The position numbers and the translations under genes are program-made. From the NCBI RefSeq assembly GCF_949628215.1, contig NC_134297.1, positions 5,084,001 to 5,148,000 of the forward strand: 64,000 bases of DNA, given 5' to 3'. The notes below the pieces were generated by a model that was not told the DNA's origin, did not search any database, and saw nothing but the letters and a program-made list of their open reading frames with translations. Shown here in pieces: positions 12,101 through 19,159 of the stretch (position 1 is its first letter; each line of letters begins with the position of its first letter). This stretch comes from Phalacrocorax aristotelis. Its lineage: Eukaryota; Chordata; Aves; Suliformes; Phalacrocoracidae.

Positions 12101-15100
12101 TTCCACAGGTCTCTTACTGGTAAACCGTTTGATCATAACAATGGTTTTCGGTGCACCTTCTGGCACTTTGCCTTCAGTGTGAGAACTGATTGAATTAGTG
12201 ATGTATCTTAAAAGACTCCACTTAGGCTAAAAGCTTGTGTACACGCATGCGGCGTTAAGAGCAGGCTTAATTGCGGTAATTCCCTTGCCGTGGAGTGATA
12301 ACTCCTCTCACTGAGGCCATTCATCTAACCGCAGAATGGCTTCTCCTTTATTGCATCATGTAACTGTTCATGCCTTGTTCAAATAAAGGTTCAGAAGAAG
12401 AACTTCATAGAAAATATCATCCCAGTAATCACGTCACTGAAGTCTTTGATGGAGCAGAAGAGAATCCCAGCTCTTAGGGACCTTATGAACTACCTACGGG
12501 TAAGTGTTTTCTTGTTGGGTTTTTATTTTTTTCCTCTCTTGAGTTAATGTGTTAGATGTGCAACCAGTAATGGAACGAACAGCCTTCTTAGAAGGAAATT
12601 TAGAAGGCATATGATGTTGTGACACTGCCACTGTGTTAAATAATGTGGGAGGTGGAGGGATTTTAGATAAGGATCTCACAGTGTGTTACGTGTGAGCCTC
12701 CTCAGTGGAACGTGGGCAGAAAGCTTGAATGCTGGAAAGCTTTTTCATGTTCTGAAGTACAAATTGGAATCGAAACTCTTAGTCTGTTAAAAACACCTCT
12801 GCTCTACCAACTGGTATTTCCTTTTGCACTTAAGCAGCTGTGATCTGAATGGAGACATGAATCAGTAGTCAGGAGAGATTTCTGAAAGAGTTTAAATATT
12901 CCTTATTGCTCCAGGAAATGATGCAAGATTACCGAAATGAAATCAAAGACTTCTTTGCTGTGGACAAGCAGCTGGCAGCCGAGCTGGAGTACGATATGAA
13001 GAAATATGAAGAGCAGCTGGCCAGGGAGAAGGAGTCAGACCAAGAGCAGGTCTCGGCAGCGCAGGCAGAGGTGGTTGGTGCCATTAACTCTGTACACGTT
13101 CTGTCCTCTGCTAAAATGTGTGCAGGCATAACACCCAGGCTCTGTATGTCTGTGGACCTTGTTACAGCACTTCTAACAGAATGGTTATGTAATGTTCTCA
13201 TACTTCTTCGCATGTGCTGACAGAAGCTGTGGTTTCAGAGCCATTTGATACACTTAGAATGACAGCAAACAACACGCGTTAGGCAAAGAGGAGCAGCAAA
13301 CAATTAATGTAAAAAGAATTCAATTTCAAGGGAAAACCAAGTCTCCAAGTCTGATTTGCCACTGGCTGCTGTGCTTACGTGTTGTATTGCTCTCTGTTCC
13401 CAGGGTGCTAAAGACGAAAACAGGTCAAAGAGAAGGGTTCATTTTGTCTGACTGTAGGTGCGCATAGAGTGGAAACTTAAATATCTCCTGATGATACAGA
13501 TCCTCTTTTAAAGTCAATGTAAAGAAATAGATATGTGCCTGGGTCGATTGTCCTGAACTATTCTAGATACCTACCTTAAGATGAGATGATTTTTACCCTG
13601 GAAGTGCCTTTCTCTCTCTGCTGGCTTTAAAAGAGCACCTATATATAGACCTCTAAACTGGGACATATGTATCCCATCAAAACTTCCTATTCACTTGTTA
13701 AAATTTTGGCCGATAAATTCTTTCTCCCTAGCACCCCTTTACGTCCATCACACAAAGGGCAGTTCTTAATCACACAGCATGTAGGTCTAACCAGCTTGTA
13801 TCTAGGATTTTCTATACTTGTATCTGTTGTTAGACATATGATCTTTTCTCCTGTTTTCTGTAGCGACCTCCATCTTCGGAGACAGCTGTACCTTCTGGTG
13901 GCTGGAATAATAATGCTCAGTCTCCTGTACGTGGAAGACAGTCCTTGCCGTTTAGATCAAGTCCTTCCTCTGTGCCTTCTACACCTAGTGCTGATGTTCT
14001 GAAAGAGCCGATACTCAGTCGCAGGTATGGGTTTCTGTTTATATCACCGGTTATGGTATTCTGCAGGGCTATTGCTCTGCTTATCCACTCCTTCCTTAGT
14101 GGTATGTAACTCACCAGTGTTGCAGCATAATGTGCTCCATTACATTTGGTGTTTAACATCATAAGGAATTGGGAGGGGATGCGACTCTCCTCATTACATG
14201 TACCTCATCTGGGCTTGCAGAAGGAAATCACCACTGTTTCTGTCGCCTTTTTTGCCCTATAGGCCAGCATCCTTGAGCACACTTGCCATCCTGAACTCTG
14301 CCAGGAAAGCAATGGAAGCCAGAAGCAAGCAACGCAGCAGGAGTGTTGGAGGGAGTTTATCGGCTGCGTCGCTTCCATCAAGCGCAACTGGCAGCAAGCA
14401 AGGTAGGAAGCTTGCTGCAAACTGATCTGGCATTGGACAACGTTTAGCTGACGCAGCCTGATTGTTAGACCCTTGAGGTCTCTAAGTGAATACATTACTA
14501 TTCTTAATTATTTCTTTGTTATTTCTAGTATCCTTTCAGAGCCTGAATCAACAGTCTGCCGGAGGAAATGTTCCTGTGGTGGGCCGTGCAATCAGCACAC
14601 CGGAAAGTAAGTGTGACCCAAAGAAACCCGTTCCAAATTGGGCTGAGCACTCATTCTCTGAGAGAGGTAGCAATGCATGGCTCCCGTAAAGAGCAGAGAA
14701 AACTGGTCATTGATAGGTATAGATTATATATTTATCTAATTGGCTGTAGTAAATAAGAACTGTTCTGAAATTGAAGGTCTCAGATGAATGATGTACATAG
14801 GAAAGCACAGTCTGGTATGGTCTCCATTTACATCCACAGGGTATTATAATAACGAGTCAGCGCAGGAGAGCTTTTATTTCAGGCTGCTGAAGTAACAGAG
14901 CTACTGCCCTTTTTTCCTTCATCAGCTCTGGGGTGCCGAGGAGGCATGTTGTCAGGGTTTCTTAATAGTATGCATTGCCCAAAGCACGCAAGATTCTGTT
15001 GCATTGAGACATTTGCTCTCCTTAACTCTGGAAGCATAGCTTAGCGTTTCTAGGCTGAATTACAGAGCCCTACTGTGGGGGGAAATACTCAAGGTCCAGT

Positions 15101-17960
15101 CCCCCTTTGGCCCTAAGACAGGGGGTTCCTGTTGTCCAAACAAAGGATCTCAGGTGAGCTACGACCTGCTTCTAGAGCAGATAGTGACCTGTGACAACTG
15201 CAAGAGAACAGAGGTCTGCTCAAGTGGGATTAATAACCTGCACGGTCATTTGTGAGTGTGTGTGTGCACGTTCTACCCTAAGAAAGAACTGAACTGAGCA
15301 TTGGAGAAGGAATGATTTGGGTTTTTTCTCTGCTGTGGAAATTAAACTAAAAATACAGAGAGGAATCTCTAATACACAAATTGTGAAAGCCTGCTGCGCT
15401 CATGTCCACTGCAGCTGAATTGCCCTCTCGCAAAACCTGACCTTCAGAAGTTAGGTTTTATTGGAATGCTTTCTGACAGCCCCACAGCACTCTGCAGTGT
15501 CGCTTTCTGCAAGCACGAGAGGCAGTTAGAGTGAAGCACAAACGGAGCTGAGCTCCAGCAGTAGGTCCCCTTCGTTTCTGTTAATTCGCTGCTGAACTCC
15601 TTTAGGGCATCTCCGTTGTAGTGTGAATTGTGAGTGTGATGAACACCCTCATGAGAGAGCTCCAGTTAAGCTGGGAGTACAGGCGAGGGTCTGACAGGTC
15701 ATCTCTCATTAGGCAGTTGTGAATTGCTGCGGGGAGGGGTGGATGTTCCAGAAGCACAGGTGTCTGGCTGCACTATCTGCCTATGTGTGTGCAAACACCT
15801 GACCTGCACGCACACAGGAGAGCAAACGACACGTAGCCAATAAGGCAGGCGGCTCTGCGGCAGTCTGCAAGTACCTGACATCGCGAGCAGGCAGGAGCAA
15901 ACCAGCAGCAGTGATGTGCATCCACTGGAAAATCTGACCCTTCTTTTCCCTGTATGCTCTGCTGTTTGGCTAGATTTGTCTGCCTCCATGTTTCTCTTTG
16001 CTGCCTGAGCAACAAGCAATGATCTTTGTGCAAAAAAATTTGGGGGCATGTTTTTAGAGAGCAGAAATCTTTAAGCGCCATATCTCTGTCTGGAAGCTTG
16101 CACGGCTGTTTCTCTTAAGCACCATATGGTAAAAAAGGAGGAAGAATGTTAATCTGCAGTGGTACTAGGGCTGAATTCCTACTTTGCTTCAAGGCAGCAT
16201 GTGTCCTTCAGCAGGGAGACAAACTGTACAGAGCAGTATCATCGCTTCAGTTAGCGTGTGTTGAGCCATCTGCATGGTGGCGCTGGGTCTTGAAGGCTGA
16301 TAGACAATCAAAACACTCTTATTTTACTGGTATATCATCGTAAAACTATTGGAGATGCAGTTCTGTGTAAACCATTTTGTACTTGAGACGTTAAGAACAG
16401 CTGTCTCTCTTTTAATTTGCCTTATTCGACTGTTCTGTCACTCTCTCCCCTGCTGTCTTTGGGTCTCCTCTTCAACTCCTGCTCGTTACTCTGAGACTGG
16501 CTCGGGGGTCTGGGCGAGCATAGATTGCTTCACTCGGGTACATAAATACGTATTGTGGAGATACCACCTTCGATTCCATGGGAAGCCCTACTTGATGACA
16601 GTCCTCTACCATTTCCTTCCTCCCTTCCTTCCTTTCACATAAACTTCTTGTTAACCAAGATATCTTGTTACAGCACACGCTGCACAAAGTCAGGATGCTT
16701 GCAGGTCAGTCTTGAGAGATGCAGAGGCCAACTAAGGCAGATAGATAGGTAGATCAAGTTGGATTTCCACTATACAAGCTTCAGTGATTCCCTTTCAGGA
16801 CAGGAAAGTAGTTAAAGAGCAAACCCGGTTAGTCTGTAGGGAGAAGTCCTTTTAGCAGAGTTTCCAACTCCTGCCCTATAAAGTGCTTTCTACCTTAATT
16901 CCTTGTGAAAGATTCTGGGAAACATCAGCATAAAACAGAGCATTGAATAAAGTAAAATCTGAATATTGTGACATCTCTCCTGAGATAAATGACAGGAAGA
17001 GAGACAGCTGACAACTACGGCCTATTCAGGCAAGCTAAATTCTACCTAGCCTGCTTGTCAAGTGGCTCCTCTTTTCTGGCTGCAGGCAGTTCCTTACGGA
17101 AGGGCTGTTCGGGTTCTTTGTCAGTCTTCAGGGGTCCCACGTTCCGCCTTGTCTAGGCAAAGCAATGGTCTGAATCTAACATGTCGCTGTGAATGATGGC
17201 AAAGCTTCGGTGGAAGGTGTGGCCCTCCCTAGGTAGGGACAAGGAGGTCCCATATTTAGATTAATTTCTGGCACATATGAGGAAGGCTGTAAGTCTGGAG
17301 CATGAAGCTGATGTGCACAGACGGGCCATCAGATTCAGCACGTAATTTTGAGGCTGGACAGGAGACACTGAGATGTACTGGCCTGGAAAAGAGAGATGTG
17401 TATGTGCTTGTAATTAACTGGATTTACTTACTGTGTGACACTTAAGTGTTCTACTACAGCATGCCTTGCCCTCTGGCTATGTCACAAGCTGACTGCTAAT
17501 ATGTGCTTTTTCTTTCAGAGAGCATTAATGACTTGACTTTTGGTGCTGGGGTCAGTTACATCAGCTTGACGCAGACACCCGGTTCAGCTCCAGGCAAGTT
17601 ATTTTTGTAATTCTAACTTGAGGGGGGAAAAACCCCCAGATGATCAAATCTGTGGCATTTTTTTTAAAATATGAAAATATATGCGTTATTTGCAGAGAAT
17701 AAAGAGGATGAGGACAAGGCAAGAGATGTTATCTGTTTGACATCACCAGAGAAACTGTAAGTTCAGCGCAGGTCTGAAAGAGTAATCACAGTGAGGAAGA
17801 CTGGTGAAGTGCTTTCAAATAAATGGTCATTCTGCTTCATTCTTCTAGCCCATCCCTGCCACGGGAGTGGAAAATAGAATCCCCAGCAAGGAAAAAAAGC
17901 AGCCAACGTGTCCCTCTGAGACGGTCCCAGAGGAGAACTCCATTGAAACCAGACAACTGA
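61..17960 (+). CDS. NCAPD3: NCAPD3, condensin II subunit D3 (3' part, 23 coding exons)
   Basis: This is the HEAT-repeat non-SMC subunit D3 of condensin II, a nuclear complex that compacts and individualises chromosomes from prophase. The window carries 23 coding exons: 61-136, 521-594, 1535-1669, 2448-2668, 4145-4336, 4670-4767, 4897-5012, 6508-6615, 7155-7266, 7362-7469, 8501-8739, 9484-9563, 10862-10999, 11310-11443, 11581-11780, 12389-12499, 12915-13070, 13864-14024, 14263-14402, 14529-14606, 17519-17593, 17696-17756 and 17849-17960. They sum to 2,925 nt (974 codons plus stop) with all phases matching. The human protein is about 1,498 residues, so roughly the first 520 lie outside the window. 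Near-identical blocks to human include [50 protein letters not shown] and [11 protein letters not shown]. The HEAT and Cnd1-type core is followed by a Ser/Pro-rich, then basic tail ending in TPLKPDN. The identification is very secure. The first exon and the end of exon 17 are the least certain boundaries. Confidence 0.97.
521..594 (+). CDS. NCAPD3: NCAPD3 coding exon b
   Basis: The acceptor is gggcag and the donor is CAG|gtacgg. The exon encodes [20 protein letters not shown] then SALQ, close to the human block [22 protein letters not shown] at the start of a HEAT repeat. The intron that follows (595-1534) is AT-rich and I see no other feature in it. Confidence 0.95.
1535..1669 (+). CDS. NCAPD3: NCAPD3 coding exon c
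   Basis: This is a phase-0 exon of 45 codons (acceptor ttccag, donor CTG|gtgaga) containing [20 protein letters not shown], a HEAT-repeat helix pair almost identical to human. The next intron (1670-2447) contains several T-runs and nothing else recognisable. Confidence 0.97.
2448..2668 (+). CDS. NCAPD3: NCAPD3 coding exon d
   Basis: The acceptor is tctcccag and the donor AA|gtaagt. It encodes 73 residues including [30 protein letters not shown] and [12 protein letters not shown], matching consecutive human HEAT repeats. A downstream AG (tctcag) would shorten the exon by six bases, so NAGNAG-like variation is possible. The intron 2669-4144 holds a possible MIR-like relic near 2830-2940. Confidence 0.97.
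2830..2940 (+). repeat. Possible MIR/CORE-SINE relic
   Basis: The stretch contains GGGCTGAGACAGGGG, then CTCCCAGCGCTGTCATTCAC and TGTGTGGCCA, resembling the MIR consensus order as I remember it. It is highly diverged and was judged by eye. Confidence 0.3.
4145..4336 (+). CDS. NCAPD3: NCAPD3 coding exon e
   Basis: The acceptor follows a long T/C tract (tttctcatag) and the donor is CAG|gtatac. It encodes [20 protein letters not shown] and [20 protein letters not shown], clearly orthologous to the human RYLNKAFHIW to AGSSPRLDYS region. The split serine/arginine codons at both ends keep phase. Confidence 0.97.
4670..4767 (+). CDS. NCAPD3: NCAPD3 coding exon f
   Basis: The exon starts after atttttcag and ends ATCG|gtgagt. 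It encodes [20 protein letters not shown] and [12 protein letters not shown], matching human LGHILCVIGHIAKHLPKST. It is followed by a short intron of 129 bp. Confidence 0.97.
4897..5012 (+). CDS. NCAPD3: NCAPD3 coding exon g
   Basis: The acceptor is cattttcag and the donor CAG|gtgtga. It encodes [20 protein letters not shown] and [13 protein letters not shown], matching human SLEVISSAVDALQRLCRA. The intron that follows (5013-6507, about 1.5 kb) contains the 35-36 bp tandem repeat at 5815-5925 and a probable ancient interspersed repeat at 6370-6430. Confidence 0.97.
5815..5925. repeat. 35-36 bp tandem repeat in NCAPD3 intron
   Basis: Almost three copies of a unit containing CCCTTGCAGGC, CCCTGTAGCCATCA and GGTATCCCT; TTGCAGG recurs at 5821, 5857 and 5892. 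Each unit reproduces a splice-acceptor-like pyrimidine tract plus CAG on the coding strand. Confidence 0.9.
6370..6430 (+). repeat. Probable ancient amniote LINE (L3/CR1-like) 3' relic
   Basis: TTGATTTCAATGGGACCTAC followed by AAGCATGTAAGGACTTTCAG and ATCAGGG resembles the widespread amniote repeat of the form TTCAATGGGACTAC...AAGCATGTGCTTAAG...ATCAGGG. The identification is from memory of that pattern. Confidence 0.45.
6508..6615 (+). CDS. NCAPD3: NCAPD3 coding exon h
   Basis: This phase-0 exon of 36 codons (acceptor ggaacag, donor TTG|gtaagt) encodes [15 protein letters not shown] and NIVLKEGG, close to human ELLTQVCGDVLSTCE and NIVLKENG. The acceptor has only a modest pyrimidine tract (ttttctttaattatggaacag). 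The next intron (6616-7154) shows nothing notable. Confidence 0.97.
7155..7266 (+). CDS. NCAPD3: NCAPD3 coding exon i
   Basis: It begins GTG AGG CAC after ctctgtag and ends CAAT|gtgagg. It encodes [20 protein letters not shown] then [11 protein letters not shown], almost identical to the human [22 protein letters not shown] block. A 95-bp intron follows. Confidence 0.97.
7362..7469 (+). CDS. NCAPD3: NCAPD3 coding exon j
   Basis: The acceptor is ttttctag and the donor CTAG|gtgagt. It encodes a variable Ser/Glu/Pro/Gln stretch ([20 protein letters not shown]) and then the conserved [11 protein letters not shown], as in human [28 protein letters not shown]. The intron 7470-8500 holds nothing I recognise. 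Confidence 0.97.
8501..8739 (+). CDS. NCAPD3: NCAPD3 coding exon k (Cnd1-type core)
   Basis: This is the longest exon here (79 codons), with acceptor gtttcacag and donor CAG|gtaaat. It encodes [40 protein letters not shown] and [14 protein letters not shown], the most conserved part of the condensin D-subunit C-terminal (Cnd1-type) domain and nearly invariant with human. Confidence 0.98.
9484..9563 (+). CDS. NCAPD3: NCAPD3 coding exon l
   Basis: The acceptor is ttcttacag and the donor CAG|gtaaaa. It encodes [20 protein letters not shown] and PNTDIA, matching human [20 protein letters not shown]. It continues the Cnd1-type domain. The intron 9564-10861 (1.3 kb) holds no other recognised feature. 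Confidence 0.97.
10862..10999 (+). CDS. NCAPD3: NCAPD3 coding exon m
   Basis: The acceptor follows ttcctcctttccag and the donor is GCG|gtcagt. It encodes [20 protein letters not shown] and [20 protein letters not shown], matching human. This is the end of the Cnd1-type domain. Confidence 0.97.
11310..11443 (+). CDS. NCAPD3: NCAPD3 coding exon n
   Basis: The acceptor is ctaccacag and the donor CTAG|gtaagg. It encodes [20 protein letters not shown] and [20 protein letters not shown], strongly conserved with human. A 137-bp intron follows. Confidence 0.97.
11581..11780 (+). CDS. NCAPD3: NCAPD3 coding exon o
   Basis: The acceptor is gtgttccag and the donor CAG|gtgaat. It encodes [32 protein letters not shown] and an acidic loop ([15 protein letters not shown]) before AQKKLISQ. 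Order and content match the human exon. The intron 11781-12388 contains nothing I recognise. Confidence 0.97.
12389..12499 (+). CDS. NCAPD3: NCAPD3 coding exon p
   Basis: This phase-0 exon (37 codons) encodes [20 protein letters not shown] and [13 protein letters not shown], matching human [18 protein letters not shown]. The acceptor is unusually weak (ttgttcaaataaag, an AAG acceptor with a broken pyrimidine tract), but frame and homology fix it. The donor is CGG|gtaagt. Confidence 0.96.
12915..13070 (+). CDS. NCAPD3: NCAPD3 coding exon q
   Basis: The acceptor is tgctccag. It encodes [20 protein letters not shown] and [20 protein letters not shown], matching the human charged helical segment [33 protein letters not shown]. 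Its 3' end is ambiguous: GAG|gtggtt at 13070 and CAG|gtctcg at 13049 both keep phase 0 and differ by seven residues. I prefer 13070 for the slightly better donor. Confidence 0.9.
13864..14024 (+). CDS. NCAPD3: NCAPD3 coding exon r (Ser/Pro-rich linker)
   Basis: The acceptor is ttttctgtag and the donor GCAG|gtatgg. It encodes a low-complexity Ser/Pro/Asn/Arg linker (for example [19 protein letters not shown]) in the fast-evolving region between the helical segment and the conserved LSTxAILNS motif. Sequence similarity to human is weak; frame continuity on both sides supports it. Confidence 0.9.
14263..14402 (+). CDS. NCAPD3: NCAPD3 coding exon s
   Basis: The acceptor is ttgccctatag and the donor CAAG|gtagga. 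It encodes [20 protein letters not shown] and [13 protein letters not shown], matching human [28 protein letters not shown]. The block is basic and serine-rich, and RSRS is a plausible phosphorylation cluster. A 126-bp intron follows. Confidence 0.96.
14529..14606 (+). CDS. NCAPD3: NCAPD3 coding exon t (CDK-site exon)
   Basis: The acceptor is atttctag and the donor GAAA|gtaagt. The exon ends with GRAISTPE. The Thr of STPE (codon 14597-14599) corresponds to human Thr1415, a mitotic CDK1 site reported to support Plk1 recruitment. The next residue pair, K-S across the junction, also matches human. Confidence 0.96.
14607..17518 (+). other. NCAPD3: NCAPD3 largest intron in window
   Basis: This 2.9-kb intron separates the STPE exon from the FGAGVSY exon. 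I see no coding exon, RNA gene or recent transposon in it; the small open frames at 15.7-16.8 kb lack homology and splice context. A C/T-rich patch lies at about 16,610-16,640. Confidence 0.85.
17519..17593 (+). CDS. NCAPD3: NCAPD3 coding exon u (GC donor)
   Basis: The acceptor is tttctttcag. It encodes [20 protein letters not shown] then GSAP, matching human [17 protein letters not shown]. The donor is CAG|GCAAGT, a textbook GC donor. No in-frame GT alternative preserves phase with the next exon before the reading frame stops. Confidence 0.94.
17696..17756 (+). CDS. NCAPD3: NCAPD3 coding exon v
   Basis: The acceptor is tatttgcag and the donor ACT|gtaagt. It encodes [20 protein letters not shown], an acidic then hydrophobic block matching human GNDILCLSLPDK. 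The flanking introns are 102 and 92 bp. Confidence 0.94.
17849..17960 (+). CDS. NCAPD3: NCAPD3 last coding exon
   Basis: The acceptor is attcttctag and the stop is TGA at 17958-17960. It encodes [20 protein letters not shown] and [12 protein letters not shown], a basic tail matching human VRSPARNK to RRSLRKTPLKTAN. It contains SP and TP sites typical of mitotic phosphorylation. Confidence 0.97.
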
Positions 17961-18274
17961 TCCTTTCATTGAACTTTTTGTACAGAATCATCATGTTGCC
18001 TGAAATCTGTCCTTTTCCTCTGTAGTTACAAATCATTGTGGGCACATGTCCTTCCTTCCTTATCTATTCTTATTTGGTTTTTACGTGAAAGTATCTGGAA
18101 TATGGGCATACAAATCCCGCGTTAATGCCTGTATGTATTATAAACTGCTGCTGTTGACAAAGCTCACTGGAGTGCTAGAAAGCTGCAGTATAAAGAGAGG
18201 CTTGCTCTTCACTCACAGGATGTATAATTTGTCCATTTGGAAAAGTAGGAGCATAATGTTGCCACAAGCTTAGC

Positions 18275-18280
18275 AATAAA
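18275..18280 (+). promoter_or_regulatory. Poly(A) signal, NCAPD3 (proximal)
   Basis: Canonical AATAAA about 315 nt after the NCAPD3 stop codon. Confidence 0.6.
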
Positions 18281-18550
18281 TGCATTTATCACAGCTTGCA
18301 GGGAAGTGAGTGGCTCAGCTTATTCACTCGATCCCTCATTGTCCCTCTTGGTTATATACTACAGCTGCTTTAATCTGAACAAAGGTAAAACAGCTTGTCA
18401 CTGCCACACCCCTAAATCTGGTAATTGCACGCTACATCACCTCTTATTTGTTGTGCGAACTCCTGTGTGTATGAACAGCCTTAATGTTCTTTTATATGGA
18501 ATATTTCCATTCTTGAACTATGTTATTTCCAACTATTAAAATTTTATGAA

Positions 18551-18556
18551 AATAAA
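18551..18556 (+). promoter_or_regulatory. Poly(A) signal, NCAPD3 (distal)
   Basis: Canonical AATAAA in an A/T-rich context, about 590 nt after the stop codon. Confidence 0.6.
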
Positions 18557-19159
18557 TGGTTACAGAATTAATTCCACCCACAGCTTCTCTCCTCTTCTTG
18601 ATCTGACAGAGAAATTATTTTTTTCTATAGATTTCTACAGCCTCAAAGTCTCTTCTACTACATCGCTGGTATCTTAGGCACTCAGTTCAATTAATGTTGG
18701 ACCCAGCAGCTTTTAAATATAGACTCTTACTTGACTGCACGCAGGATATGAGTAACTCACTAAAATCAAGGTTGGTAAGTCACGTGCATTTGTGCTCTGC
18801 CCAGATAACTTGTTTATCGTAAATGCGCCCTGTAAATGCTGGAATCTGACCGTTCCTGAGTCTCTCTGATGCCGTGTTAACCTAACTGAAGTTTTCCCGT
18901 TGTTAACTCCTATTACAGAGCTCTCGCCCTAGATTTCATTGACACTTGGAAAATGGAATCTGTTTTATTCATGCTGGTTTGTCTTATTCAGGCGTGAGCA
19001 ACAAAAGCGGAGTAGGCTTTTCTGTACAAGTGGAGACAAAGAGGCTGAGCGTGCTTTTGCCACAGCCCTGCCAGGGGCACTTACCTCCTGCACTGGAATC
19101 CCATAATTTGCCCTCACTTTCCCTATTCTGTTTTGAAGAACCAGAGAAACATTCAAATG

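Larger units (their letters stand above)
17961..18570 (+). other. NCAPD3: NCAPD3 3' UTR
   Basis: The 3' UTR follows the TGA at 17960. Two canonical AATAAA signals are present, at 18275-18280 and 18551-18556, so two transcript lengths differing by about 276 nt are possible. The end coordinate is an inference from the second signal. Confidence 0.7.
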
